A stretch of 64,000 nt of DNA, from positions 41,073 to 105,072 of the forward strand of contig PKVW01000024.1 in assembly GCA_003131585.1 (NCBI GenBank), given 5' to 3'. Numbering within the stretch: position 1 is the stretch's first letter; each line of letters starts with the position of its first letter. A program made the position numbers and the translations under genes. Source of the DNA: Acidobacteriaceae bacterium. GTDB taxonomy: Bacteria; Acidobacteriota; Terriglobia; Terriglobales; Acidobacteriaceae. Below the pieces are notes generated by a model. That model did not search any database. It worked only from the letters and a program-made list of their open reading frames with translations, and was not told the DNA's origin. Below are positions 16,463 through 24,675 of the stretch, piece after piece.

Positions 16463-16472
16463 GCACTAAAAT
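16445..16472 (+). promoter_or_regulatory. Possible rightward promoter
   Basis: TTGCTT, 16 bases, TAAAAT (5 of 6). Transcription would begin near 16479, just before the second palindrome. The -35 match is weak. Confidence 0.4.
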
Positions 16473-16488
16473 AGAAAGTTCTTGTGTT

Positions 16489-16500
16489 CTTGCCTGCAAG
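16489..16500. promoter_or_regulatory. Operator-like palindrome 2
   Basis: CTTGCCTGCAAG, the same half-sites as palindrome 1 around CT. It would sit just downstream of the rightward start site and 16 bases before the 48-residue gene. Another half-site (CTTGCC) follows at about 16509. Confidence 0.55.
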
Positions 16501-16516
16501 GTGGTACCTTGCCTAC

Positions 16517-16663
16517 ATGGAAGTCAGCGAAATGGCTCGGCTCGGTGGATTGGCCCGTGCAGAGGGTCTTACGGCGAAGCGGCGACAAGAAATCGCAAAG
16601 AAAGCTGCAAAGGCCGCTGCTGCCGCCCGCACGAAACGGGCCAAACAGAAGAAGGTGAAATAA
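16517..16663 (+). CDS. Small basic protein (48 aa)
   Basis: Too short for the ORF track. MARLGGLARAEGLTAKRRQEIAKKAAKAA resembles a widespread small motif (GGxARAxxLTxxxRxEIAxKAA) that I recall from short phage and bacterial proteins of unknown role. Very basic C-terminus (KRAKQKKVK). As first gene after the rightward promoter and beside the palindromes it could be a regulator, but this is only positional. The next gene starts right after its stop. Confidence 0.6.
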   Translation: MEVSEMARLGGLARAEGLTAKRRQEIAKKAAKAAAAARTKRAKQKKVK

Positions 16664-17140
16664 GTGGCTAGCGATTCGCCGGCTTCGGCGGGTGCCGAAT
16701 TCGGCTTCGGGGCGGCGATGGCGATGATGCGGCGTGAGTACCTACTTATGAGAAAAGCGCAACGCGTTACCCTCATTCTCTATTTCTTTATGCTCGCGTA
16801 CTGCTGTGCCTGGATTCCTTGGAAGGGGACAAACGATCTTGGTGGTCAGCGCATGGGTTATGGTTGGGTTTGGGCTGGGCCTCGGTACCCTAAACCGCCT
16901 GCCCCACTTGCCGTTCCTACTACAACGCCAGAGAAAGCCGATCAACCTGTGGCTTCATACGAATCTTGGGAGGTGGAGGAAGGTGATCCTGTGGGAGACC
17001 AGCACCGCGAATGGGATTCCATGTCGCGATTTGCCATTCCAGACCTGACGTTGTTTTCGTTCCGTATTATCGCCGCCAGCGCTCTGGCCGGAGCCGCTTT
17101 TATCGCAAGCCTCCCCAAGCCCGCCGCTGGTCCAAGGTGA
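16664..17140 (+). CDS. Hypothetical membrane protein
   Basis: 158 residues from GTG immediately after the previous stop. Two membrane helices are visible, VTLILYFFMLAYCCAWIPW (about 34-52) and IIAASALAGAAFIASL (about 133-150), around a Pro-rich soluble middle. Might act at the envelope (superinfection exclusion is possible), with no direct evidence. Confidence 0.5.
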   Translation: MASDSPASAGAEFGFGAAMAMMRREYLLMRKAQRVTLILYFFMLAYCCAWIPWKGTNDLGGQRMGYGWVWAGPRYPKPPAPLAVPTTTPEKADQPVASYESWEVEEGDPVGDQHREWDSMSRFAIPDLTLFSFRIIAASALAGAAFIASLPKPAAGPR

Positions 17141-17153
17141 AGAAGGTGAAGAC

Positions 17154-17609
17154 ATGAAACGGCTGCTCTGCCTATTGCTGGCAATCTTGGGGATGGTGGG
17201 GATGGGTTGGGGACAGGATGCGATAGGCTTTGTCCCGCGCTGTCCACAAGATAATGTATGTCTCTGGCAAGACCCCGAAGGCCGCTGGCACCTTGAAGAT
17301 AACGCGGGCGACTTTCTCGTTGACCTAAAGAAGTTGCTCGCACCGTCCGAGCCGATAGACGTACCGGCAATCAAGGGGGAGCCTTCCGACCTTAAGATTA
17401 TCGCCGCCGACCACGCGCAGTGTCCTGCGGGATATGAGGCCGATTGGAACTACAACCGGGACGCGTGCCTGTACTCCCCTGACCAGAGCTTGTGTTACGC
17501 AGAACTGATGTGCTACCCGTTAAAACAACGATGGACTTGCACCGACAAATCCCGCATCCTACTCACCGCCGAGGACGGGAAGCACTGGTGCCACAAACCG
17601 CAGAACTAG
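17154..17609 (+). CDS. Exported cysteine-rich protein
   Basis: 151 residues with AAGGTGAAGAC before ATG. A Sec signal peptide (MKRLLCLLLAILGMVGMGWGQ) is followed by a mature part with nine or so cysteines (FVPRCPQDNVCLWQD, YNRDACLYSP, AELMCYP), suggesting a disulfide-bonded periplasmic or surface protein. Unusual in a phage; a moron-type gene is likely. Family not recognised. Confidence 0.6.
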   Translation: MKRLLCLLLAILGMVGMGWGQDAIGFVPRCPQDNVCLWQDPEGRWHLEDNAGDFLVDLKKLLAPSEPIDVPAIKGEPSDLKIIAADHAQCPAGYEADWNYNRDACLYSPDQSLCYAELMCYPLKQRWTCTDKSRILLTAEDGKHWCHKPQN

Positions 17610-17698
17610 CCTCCTGTTTACTTCCCTGATTCCCCCGCCCTTGCTCCCTCCCTCCCCTAGATGTATCTGTGAGGGAGAACCACTAGGAGGCCACACTC

Positions 17699-17911
17699 AT
17701 GTTCGACGTTAACCTGAAAGTCCCACTCTCAACCGTCACCACCACCCTCTCCCGCTATGCCAAACGCGCGACCACGGCGACGGAAAAGAAGTACCTCTAC
17801 GAGATCGCCGAGGCCTTGGGGACGGCCATTCCCAATGGGTCACCCGGCTTCCATGAAGAATTCTTGAAGGAGTGTGGGATCAGCCCAAGCTGGGCGAACG
17901 TCGCCGCCTAG
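17699..17911 (+). CDS. Small hypothetical phage protein
   Basis: 70 residues with AGGAGG upstream. Helical, FDVNLKVPLSTVTTTLSRYAKRATTATEKKYLYEIAEALG, with a conserved-looking end GFHEEFLKECGISPSW. Not recognised. Followed by a strong hairpin. Confidence 0.55.
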   Translation: MFDVNLKVPLSTVTTTLSRYAKRATTATEKKYLYEIAEALGTAIPNGSPGFHEEFLKECGISPSWANVAA

Positions 17912-17944
17912 AAAGCGGGCGTCAGACACGCGCGTGCTAGTAGC

Positions 17945-17975
17945 GGAAGGCCCGCTCAACCGGGGCGGGCCTTCC
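17945..17975 (+). terminator. Hairpin terminator
   Basis: Perfect 11-bp stem GGAAGGCCCGC/GCGGGCCTTCC with a 9-base loop, 33 bases after the previous stop. No T-run follows, so it may need help or act as an RNA-stabilising hairpin. Confidence 0.6.
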
Positions 17976-18104
17976 GACTCATCGCGGCCACCCAAGCGGC
18001 CATTCAAGACCCACCCTCTTCCCTGTTTCAAAAATGTTCAAAAGTGCACAGATTCCAGTGCACCAGAAGGCGCATTCTTTCTTTAACCTCGGGGGAGGTG
18101 TAGC

Positions 18105-18389
18105 GTGGCCGCTTTTAACGACTGGAAGCAACGTCTTCTCGATTCCGCCGGGTCGGTCGCCGCCGCCGCGCCCGTGCGTCGCCTCGGGGACTTCGTACTC
18201 GAACTCTTCTGGAAAGACGGCTGCGAACCGACCATGAGCGGTCTGCTCGAATATGCCGAGGCCGGATTGTGCCGCCGCTACAACATCGTCGCCTCCGCAA
18301 CGCGCCCGTCGTTTCTGTCTCCGTCTCCGTCTCCGCCTTCCCCCTCGGAACCTGCCTCCGCCTCCGAGCGCTCAGCCTCAGAATTCTAA
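18105..18389 (+). CDS. Hypothetical phage protein
   Basis: 94 residues from GTG with GGGGGAGGTGTAGC just upstream. Helical core (LGDFVLELFWKDGCEPTMSGLLEYAEAG) and a Ser/Pro-rich tail. Not recognised. Confidence 0.5.
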   Translation: MAAFNDWKQRLLDSAGSVAAAAPVRRLGDFVLELFWKDGCEPTMSGLLEYAEAGLCRRYNIVASATRPSFLSPSPSPPSPSEPASASERSASEF

Positions 18390-18457
18390 CGATACGGCCC
18401 ATCGGTAACTTCGCTTCCCTGCCCGTTTGCCCTACAGTGGTTCCGGATACGAACCCC

Positions 18458-18952
18458 ATGCTCTTTCCCCAAGAGCGCGGCAACTGCATACCCGGTCGAT
18501 GCCCGGCGCTTTTCAAAGATCCTTCCTTAGCGGGGACAAGTGCGCCCCAAATCCTTCCCATCATGGCTGCAACTGATCTAGTTCCCTGCTTCTACACAGG
18601 GCAGGATTTTCGCTGGGAGCGTCCGACTGAATTCCGCCCGCGCGCCGAACTCCACCGGCTCAAAACATTGAAACTCGGCAGGTTCGACCAGCACGGGAAA
18701 ATCTTCCTGTTTTTCAAAGCGATTACACAGAAGATGCAGCGGTTCTTCGACGGGCCCCTCGGGACGGGCAACGTGCTTCCCTTCGCCAAAGTCCACAACT
18801 ACGGGGACAAACTCCACTACCAGATCCCCATGGCGGGCGATAAAACGGCATTTGCCCGGAGCCGATCGCGCAACATCCAAGTTTCCTCCCGCGTCCTGTT
18901 TTCCCAGCCCGGGATGCAGTGGCGGAATTACATCCGACCCGCCATCGCCTGA
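18458..18952 (+). CDS. Hypothetical phage protein
   Basis: 164 residues from the first ATG clear of the upstream gene; an ATG 35 codons later, where the protein becomes more ordered (LVPCFYTGQDFRWERPTEF), is the alternative. Neither has a good ribosome site. The middle part FDQHGKIFLFFKAITQKMQRFF looks like a folded domain. An antisense ORF over the same bases is treated as a shadow. Function unknown. Confidence 0.45.
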   Translation: MLFPQERGNCIPGRCPALFKDPSLAGTSAPQILPIMAATDLVPCFYTGQDFRWERPTEFRPRAELHRLKTLKLGRFDQHGKIFLFFKAITQKMQRFFDGPLGTGNVLPFAKVHNYGDKLHYQIPMAGDKTAFARSRSRNIQVSSRVLFSQPGMQWRNYIRPAIA

Positions 18953-18992
18953 TGTGCACTTCATCAAGCCTTTAATCTCACGCATCGACTCC

Positions 18993-19280
18993 ATGCACAA
19001 CGCCATAGACCACGCCAAAGCCGTCGGCACCTACAACGCGATGGACCGGTCCCGGCAGTATGAATCGGTCGACAACTCCGAACTGGTGCGTGCGGTCAAC
19101 GAGAGTTGGACCCGGATCCGGCGCCACGAGCGGGCCATGGGCTTGAAAGATAAAGAAATCGACAGCTTGACGAAGGCCGTCAGTCGGTACCGCATCGCCA
19201 ACATCGCCCTCACCTCGATCCTGACCGGCCTGGCCTGGGAAGGCGCAAAGGCTCTGGTTACCTACCTGGCGTACCGATGA
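18993..19280 (+). CDS. Small protein with C-terminal membrane helix
   Basis: 95 residues: a charged helical part (SELVRAVNESWTRIRRHERAMGLKDKEIDSLTKAV, coiled-coil-like) followed by IANIALTSILTGLAWEGAKALV, a probable membrane segment. This layout is shared by holin-accessory and spanin-like phage proteins, but no lysin lies beside it, so no role is assigned. The ORF-track start is too early. Confidence 0.45.
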   Translation: MHNAIDHAKAVGTYNAMDRSRQYESVDNSELVRAVNESWTRIRRHERAMGLKDKEIDSLTKAVSRYRIANIALTSILTGLAWEGAKALVTYLAYR

Positions 19281-19292
19281 AAGACGGATGGG

Positions 19293-19469
19293 ATGGCTAA
19301 AGCCTTAGTGGCGCTGAATCCCGAGGAAGTGTATGTGATCGGCGCGGCCGGGTTCTGGCTGAAGCAGGCGCAACGAGCGGCCAGCGAGCGAAGAATCTTC
19401 GCCGCCTTGGAGCGCAAGTTCAGGGAGTGGACCGAGAGCGACGGGGACGTGAATAGCCTGGCGAGCTAG
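19293..19469 (+). CDS. Small hypothetical protein (58 aa)
   Basis: Below the ORF-track cutoff. MAKALVALNPEEVYVIGAAG then FWLKQAQRAASERRIFAALERKFREW is a plausible two-helix protein. GGATGGG precedes the ATG. It follows the previous stop by 12 bases. Function unknown. Confidence 0.4.
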   Translation: MAKALVALNPEEVYVIGAAGFWLKQAQRAASERRIFAALERKFREWTESDGDVNSLAS

Positions 19470-19533
19470 GCTGCGCGTGCAACTCTACTAAAAACCTTTT
19501 GCCTTGGAAATATATCTCCGACGAGGCGGCAGC

Positions 19534-20175
19534 ATGAACGTCGCCCTCTATGCCCGCGTTTCCACCGACAAATGTGAGATCTGCGGCAAGAATCCCTCCT
19601 CGCACCACGAAGCCGGCGGACACCAGTTCCGCGGCCAGGATCCAGAAGTGCAGTTGCTGGAGCTGCGAGCCTGGTGCGTAGCCCAGAAGCACACCATCAT
19701 CCGCGAGTACGTGGACCGCGGCGTTTCCGGCACCAAAGCCTCCCGTCCCCAGCTCGATGAATTGATGGCGGATGCGACCAAGGGCTTGCGCGATATCCAG
19801 GCGGTCGCCGTCCTGCGCCTCGATCGTTTCGGTCGCAGCGTGCAGCACCTGCACAAGACCGTCGGCGACCTGCTCTCGGCCAAGGTGGATTTCGTTAGCG
19901 TCAAAGACAACTTCGATCTCACCACTCCCATGGGAAAGCTTTTGTTCGGCATCCTGGCGGTGTTCGCCGAGTTCGAGCGCAACGTCATCGCCGAGCGCAC
20001 CAAGGATGGCCTGAAGAAAGCCCGCACCGAGGGCCATATCCCGGGCCGCAAGATCGATCCGGTGAAAGGTCCTTCGAAGACGACGCTGTGGCGCCAGCAT
20101 GTCGGCGCCCGAGCCCTGGCGGCGGTCCTGGCCTGCGCCGTGATCATCGTGAGGCTCGGAAAGCTGCTCGGATGA
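19534..20175 (+). CDS. Serine recombinase with Cys/His insertion
   Basis: 213-residue resolvase/invertase-family enzyme that cuts and rejoins DNA through a serine link. YARVST at the N-terminus holds the catalytic Ser (residue 10) and Arg 8; later blocks are DRGVSGTKASRP, VAVLRLDRFGRS, and the long E-helix FAEFERNVIAERTKDGLKKA. Two oddities: a short insertion right after the catalytic Ser (CEICGKNPSSHHEAGGH, a possible zinc site), and a C-terminus where the usual helix-turn-helix is shortened to GPSKTTLWRQ and followed by a hydrophobic stretch. GAGGCGGCAGC before ATG sets the start. It may serve as resolvase, invertase or integrase. Confidence 0.85.
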   Translation: MNVALYARVSTDKCEICGKNPSSHHEAGGHQFRGQDPEVQLLELRAWCVAQKHTIIREYVDRGVSGTKASRPQLDELMADATKGLRDIQAVAVLRLDRFGRSVQHLHKTVGDLLSAKVDFVSVKDNFDLTTPMGKLLFGILAVFAEFERNVIAERTKDGLKKARTEGHIPGRKIDPVKGPSKTTLWRQHVGARALAAVLACAVIIVRLGKLLG

Positions 20176-20229
20176 GGTTCCCAACCCATACCTTTGGAAA
20201 CCCGCATCGCTCTGGCCGTTTCCATTCGG

Positions 20230-20318
20230 TCGTAAGGAAACATCAACGACTTACGAGGCATTGGAAACACCGTAAAGTCTTGAAAACACACGCCGAGTCA
20301 GCGCAAGTCGTTGGTTTC
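20230..20318. repeat. Inverted repeats behind the recombinase gene
   Basis: TCGTAAG (20230) and CTTACGA (20250) form a 7-bp inverted repeat, and CAACGACTT (20244) is repeated inverted as AAGTCGTTG (20305), extending with flanking GAAAC/GTTTC. The arrangement lies in a 158-base gap after the serine recombinase, where a crossover or res-type site would be expected. Confidence 0.4.
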
Positions 20319-20333
20319 ATAAGGGGTTAAGCG

Positions 20334-20657
20334 ATGAGGGAACGAATCTTAATCTGGCTTGCATGGCGGATGCCGAGGGGGCTGGTCTACTGGTGCGCCA
20401 TCCGCCTCATGGCTCATGCGACGGTGGGACGCTATTCCAACCAAGTAGTTCCGGAACTGACGGCGCTCGAAGCACTGAAGCGTTGGGACGACAACGATCC
20501 CGTCATGTGGAACCCCTACAACAAATGCGTTCAAGATCACCGCGACGGCACGATCCACCAAGAGCGCACCAACGCAGAACGCGAGTTGCGCGGCCTGCCG
20601 ACGCCATGGAGTCCCGCTCTTGCGGATGGCGAGATGCGACAACCGCCGCAATTCTGA
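20334..20657 (+). CDS. Conserved small phage protein
   Basis: 107 residues with AAGGGGTTAAGCG before ATG. Two hydrophobic/aromatic helices (ILIWLAWRMPRGLVYWCAIRLMAHAT) then VVPELTALEALKRWDD. I recall similar short proteins from other tailed phages without a known role. Next gene starts within its stop. Confidence 0.55.
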   Translation: MRERILIWLAWRMPRGLVYWCAIRLMAHATVGRYSNQVVPELTALEALKRWDDNDPVMWNPYNKCVQDHRDGTIHQERTNAERELRGLPTPWSPALADGEMRQPPQF

Positions 20658-20752
20658 TGACCCGCTTCTTCGACAACCGTCCCGCCTGGGGGCCTCTCTT
20701 GTTCGCCGCCCTTCTCCTCGCCGCCTCCATTCTGACCGCGAGGAACGGATGA
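20657..20752 (+). CDS. Tiny membrane protein (31 aa)
   Basis: Not in the ORF track. MTRFFDNRPAWGP followed by one membrane helix LLFAALLLAASIL. Overlaps both neighbours by a few bases (TGATGA and ATGA), the coupling style of this genome, which argues it is real. A small holin-like or anchor role is possible only by shape. Confidence 0.4.
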   Translation: MTRFFDNRPAWGPLLFAALLLAASILTARNG

Positions 20753-20982
20753 ACCCAGAAAGCCTCAACCCGGAGCATATCGAACTGCGCCGCAAGCTCT
20801 ACCACAACCACGGCGCACCCATCGTGTCGCGGCTGGCCCGCGCGCTTCCTCTCGCTACGCGCCGCGAACGGCGGAAACTGCTGCGACAAATTCAGAAACA
20901 AACGCCGCAAGCCGCGCCCGTGGCGGCTTCCACGCCAGTTGCATCATCCACTGAGCAAAATGCTGCGCAAATTCCCGCATAA
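20749..20982 (+). CDS. Small basic hypothetical protein
   Basis: 77 residues from the ATG overlapping the previous stop; the ORF-track start lies 43 codons too early. Basic helical part LRRKLYHNHGAPIVSRLARALPLATRRERRKLLRQIQK and an Ala/Pro-rich tail. Function unknown. Confidence 0.5.
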   Translation: MNPESLNPEHIELRRKLYHNHGAPIVSRLARALPLATRRERRKLLRQIQKQTPQAAPVAASTPVASSTEQNAAQIPA

Positions 20983-22750
20983 CTTCCGCTTGGCGGTTTT
21001 GGCCCTCTGCGGGCTTCTAACCCCGCAAATCTGCGCTCAGGTCGTCCCCGGTCCCGGATCCTCAGCCGGCCCTTCGAGTGTCATCTTGGGGCAGGTGCAG
21101 ACGGCGACCGGCGGCCCGGTCAACTACGGCGCGTTAACTTTCAGTCTCAGCCAGCCCGCCATCATCGCGGGAACCGCGACCATCGCCACCGAGCAAAGCG
21201 CCTGCTACACCAGCGCCCAGGGCAACGTGGTGGGGGTTCCTGACGCCCTTGCGAGTCCCGTCCTTTCCCTCGGCTACAGCAGCGCCGGGACGCTTGCGGC
21301 CGGCACCTACTACGTCGTTCTCTACTACATCGGAGCCGGCGGAGTGGGCGCGGTCTCGCCGGAGGCCAAGATCAACCTCAGCGGCATGGGCACGGTCTAC
21401 GTCAATGCGCCCGGGGTGCAGCCGAATTCCGCCACGGGTTACGGAGTGGCCATCAGCACCACCTCGGGCGGGGAAACCATCCAAGGCACGGTGACCGGCT
21501 GGACGCAGTACGCGCAAAGCGTGCCGCTCGTGACCGGAGCGACGCCGCAAGCCCTCAATACTAGCTTCTGCTCGGTTTATCTCAGCGACCAGCTCGTACC
21601 CACCGGAACTTATTACACCGTTAACTTGGTCAACAAGAACGGCAGCCAAATCTCCGGCTTCCCGCAGACTTGGTGTATGTATGGCGGGGCTGCGGCCACG
21701 ATCAACATCTCAAACGGTGCGCCCACCGGGAACTGTTCGACCAGTGGCGTCTTCTACCCGACTCCGATTTTCACCAACCCCCCGAACACTTTGGTGCAGT
21801 CGATCGCAAGCGGGCTGAATATCGGCGGGACACTGAATGTGCAGGGCAACGCCACCTTCAACGGCAACGCCAACTTCCTCGGGGGCACCGGCTTTTTCCT
21901 TTTCATTAATTCTGGTTCCATTGTCTCTACCGCCGCGAACCCAGCCGCCAGCGGCTTCCTGCGGCTGGCGCAAACCGATCAACTCAACTGGCGGAACGTC
22001 GCCCACAGCGCGGATGAAGGCTTCAGCGTGGATTTCTCCGACCGGCTGAATATCTCCCATGCCGGGGGCGTGGTGTTGACGGGAGCGAGTCCCAATCTTT
22101 TGTTCGGCGGCGTCACTAGCGGTTATACCGGTTTGTTTGGTTCCGGAACTCAGTTAAACCTCAAACTGGCCGACCAGAGCGCGCCTGCAACCTTGGGACT
22201 TGGAGCACTGTCTTTCACGGAAACCTCGGCTCCCCCTCCTTTCGTCGCGACCGATATCATCTACGGATCGCCCAATGATTTCATGTTGCATCAAGGGCTG
22301 CACGCGTTCTCGGGGGTGCAGCAGATCCCGGTCACGATTGCCGTCAGTCCCACTTACACGAACGCGACCACATCGTTCTCAAACATTCCTCCGGTGTTCT
22401 TTTACGCTGCCGCCTCGAACACCTACACGCTGACGTGTCAAATCACGTGGCAGGCATCTGCAGCAACGGCTGGCCCTCAGTTCAAGGTGCTAGTGCCCGC
22501 GGGCGCGACCGTCAGTCTCAACATGACCAGCGCAGTCACGGCGACCACAGGAACCTGGAAGTCCAGCGTCGGGACTGGTTCTCAGTCGGTCGCTAACACG
22601 GGCACGGTTACCGCCGCGACCGACTTTCCAGCCATTGTCACTGCCGGTGTGACGACGTCCACTACCGCTGGCAGCGTAGTGCTGCAAGCCGCCGCGAATG
22701 GTGCGGGCACTCTCACCGCCGAGCGCAACAGTTTTTGCGTCTATCAGTGA
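20960..22750 (+). CDS. Exported tail-fibre-like protein
   Basis: About 596 residues. Signal peptide with hydrophobic core LAVLALCGLLTPQICAQ, then a Gly/Ser/Thr/Asn-rich beta protein. The part LNIGGTLNVQGNATFNGNANF near residue 285 has the repeating strand pattern of tail-fibre shafts. The N-terminal 200 residues look like a beta-sandwich unit (GTYYVVLYYIGAGG), and several Cys residues occur. Probably recognises a surface, but a signal peptide on a virion fibre is unexpected. An alternative is a host-type surface protein carried by the phage. The TTG start in the ORF track is seven codons upstream. Confidence 0.6.
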   Translation: MLRKFPHNFRLAVLALCGLLTPQICAQVVPGPGSSAGPSSVILGQVQTATGGPVNYGALTFSLSQPAIIAGTATIATEQSACYTSAQGNVVGVPDALASPVLSLGYSSAGTLAAGTYYVVLYYIGAGGVGAVSPEAKINLSGMGTVYVNAPGVQPNSATGYGVAISTTSGGETIQGTVTGWTQYAQSVPLVTGATPQALNTSFCSVYLSDQLVPTGTYYTVNLVNKNGSQISGFPQTWCMYGGAAATINISNGAPTGNCSTSGVFYPTPIFTNPPNTLVQSIASGLNIGGTLNVQGNATFNGNANFLGGTGFFLFINSGSIVSTAANPAASGFLRLAQTDQLNWRNVAHSADEGFSVDFSDRLNISHAGGVVLTGASPNLLFGGVTSGYTGLFGSGTQLNLKLADQSAPATLGLGALSFTETSAPPPFVATDIIYGSPNDFMLHQGLHAFSGVQQIPVTIAVSPTYTNATTSFSNIPPVFFYAAASNTYTLTCQITWQASAATAGPQFKVLVPAGATVSLNMTSAVTATTGTWKSSVGTGSQSVANTGTVTAATDFPAIVTAGVTTSTTAGSVVLQAAANGAGTLTAERNSFCVYQ

Positions 22751-22862
22751 TGGTCAAATCAGCGACGATCAGGGTCCAATGGATTTCCGTCGCGTTTCTT
22801 CCGTTCGCACTGTGCAACTAGATTCCGGAATTCATTACTTCCAACTCAGGAGCAAACACCCA

Positions 22863-24521
22863 ATGAAACCACGTCGGATCGTAACCTCACTGCTGGCGCT
22901 CGTCATCGTACTCTCGACGGCTCTGGCATTCTCGCAAAGCGGCGGCGGCTACAACGCGAACTCGAGCGCCGGAAACTACGGGCTAAGCGCGTGGGCCATC
23001 GACAACCAGCGCGTCGCCAGCCAGTTCAACTACAACATCCCTTCCACCTTCAATTCGGGAATGGGCGGGACTTACACCTTCCCGGCGGAAGCCTGCTTCG
23101 AGGCGGTCCATGCCGGAGTGCGCGGCGTCCAGCCGTTCAACGCCAATGCCAGCGTCAACATCATCGATGCAGTTTCGGCGAACACGGAAACCGTGACTGA
23201 GACGGCGCCGACCCTCACCAGCTCAACCTGCACCATCAACATGAGCCCGGCGAACTCGCACTACAGCTTCAATCTGCGTTCCGGCACGTGCGGACTGCGC
23301 GAGGCGTTGAACGATCTCGGCGGAAAAGCGGGCACGGTGATCGTTGACCAAAAGTTCTATGACGATGGCTGCACCGCTGCGACCATCACGACGGCGGCCA
23401 CTGTGGGCGGCACGCTGCAAGCCAACCAGCTCATTAACGATATTTCAGGGACTGGCCCAGCGTGGTATAACCTGCAGCCCTCGACGCTCACGGCTTTGGC
23501 CGTACCGACGGCCAGCGCGAACCTGACTTGCGCCGCGACCGCAGGCTTGGTTTGTCAGTCGGCCACCACCGGCGGCACCTGGCCGAACAGCGCGGAGGTT
23601 GCAGGCGACATCTACATCGACGCGCTCGGCGGTTGGAGTGTGGCTTCCGTTACTCACACCCTGACTCCCAGCGCTTCCGGCACCAACGTGCTGCAGTACA
23701 ACTCGCCAGCAGCTTCGACCGGCGCCTATGGGTGGCTCCCTTGGGGAGGGTTGACCTACAACAGCGCCGCCTATGTCCTGCCAGTAACGGCTTCAAACTG
23801 CACGCTCTCGACCACCTTCACCGCCTATCCGGTTTGCGCGATTGGATCCGCGGCCACCATGTTGGGCCCGGTGACTACGACCTCGCTGATCCCCCAATCT
23901 GGCGGAATCGCGGCGGCCTACAATCCCAACCCGCAAAGCCACACCACCTTTGCCTATCGACCGAGCCAGCGGCCAGGCTATGGGTTTCAGTTGAACTACG
24001 GGCCGTTTACGGCGACTCCCGCCTTGACTGCTGGGCAGCTTGGCGTAGTAGGAACCGTGCAGTTGCCCACTGGCTTCCTGCAGAACCTGGGAATCGGCGG
24101 CACCGTCCGCTTCTCCTTCGACGTGACGGCCACACCTTCGACGGGCGGCACCGCTACCGGCATCGACGTGGAAATCGGCGACATCACCGACTTCTCTACC
24201 GGAACGCCTTTGATCATCTGCAAACTTGCCGGCGACATCACCGCCACTGGCACGGCTGCGATCAAGTACCACGAGGAATGCGACTGGACCGTAAACGCCA
24301 TTGGCACAACCGGCACCATCATGCCGGGCGGCTTTGGCATTGAGCAGGTGAGCGCTCAGGGGACCATCGGCAACCCCTACATCGAAGGCTCGACCGCAGC
24401 CATCACCGCGGACGTGCTCGATCAGGACGCTGTGTTCTTCGTATTCCTGCAGACCAGCGGCGCTGAAAGCACGACCCCACCGCAAATGCAGGATCTGAAA
24501 ATCGAAGTGCTCAACAACTAG
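22863..24521 (+). CDS. Exported beta-rich protein, tail-fibre/spike-like
   Basis: 552 residues from ATG preceded by CAGGAG; the longer ORF-track start overlaps the previous gene. Signal peptide MKPRRIVTSLLALVIVLSTALAFSQ, then Gly/Asn/Ser-rich mature protein with Cys residues (ACFEAVHAGVRG, STCTINM, GTCGLREAL) and a C-terminal jelly-roll-like part (LGIGGTVRFSFDVTATP ... DLKIEVLNN). No known family recognised. Placed between two other signal-peptide proteins ahead of the head genes. Confidence 0.55.
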   Translation: MKPRRIVTSLLALVIVLSTALAFSQSGGGYNANSSAGNYGLSAWAIDNQRVASQFNYNIPSTFNSGMGGTYTFPAEACFEAVHAGVRGVQPFNANASVNIIDAVSANTETVTETAPTLTSSTCTINMSPANSHYSFNLRSGTCGLREALNDLGGKAGTVIVDQKFYDDGCTAATITTAATVGGTLQANQLINDISGTGPAWYNLQPSTLTALAVPTASANLTCAATAGLVCQSATTGGTWPNSAEVAGDIYIDALGGWSVASVTHTLTPSASGTNVLQYNSPAASTGAYGWLPWGGLTYNSAAYVLPVTASNCTLSTTFTAYPVCAIGSAATMLGPVTTTSLIPQSGGIAAAYNPNPQSHTTFAYRPSQRPGYGFQLNYGPFTATPALTAGQLGVVGTVQLPTGFLQNLGIGGTVRFSFDVTATPSTGGTATGIDVEIGDITDFSTGTPLIICKLAGDITATGTAAIKYHEECDWTVNAIGTTGTIMPGGFGIEQVSAQGTIGNPYIEGSTAAITADVLDQDAVFFVFLQTSGAESTTPPQMQDLKIEVLNN

Positions 24522-24675
24522 CTTCAATCACTAACAAGCAGGCTTTCCTTTGGGCCACGGGAAGAGCTGGAGTGCGGGGCCGGCTCCAGCCAGTTTGCCT
24601 TTAGCGCCGATTTCCGCGACCCCTTTCGGCGTGAGATGGCGCTGTGGTCCAAAGCGGCCCCACTCCCTTTCCTTC

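Noticed and set aside
18578-19030. 150-codon leftward ORF
   Set aside because: The rightward frame reads more like a folded protein; no start signal on this strand.
24555-24605. Hairpin GCTGGAG/CTCCAGC as terminator
   Set aside because: Seven-bp stem with an 11-base loop and no T-run; too weak to call.
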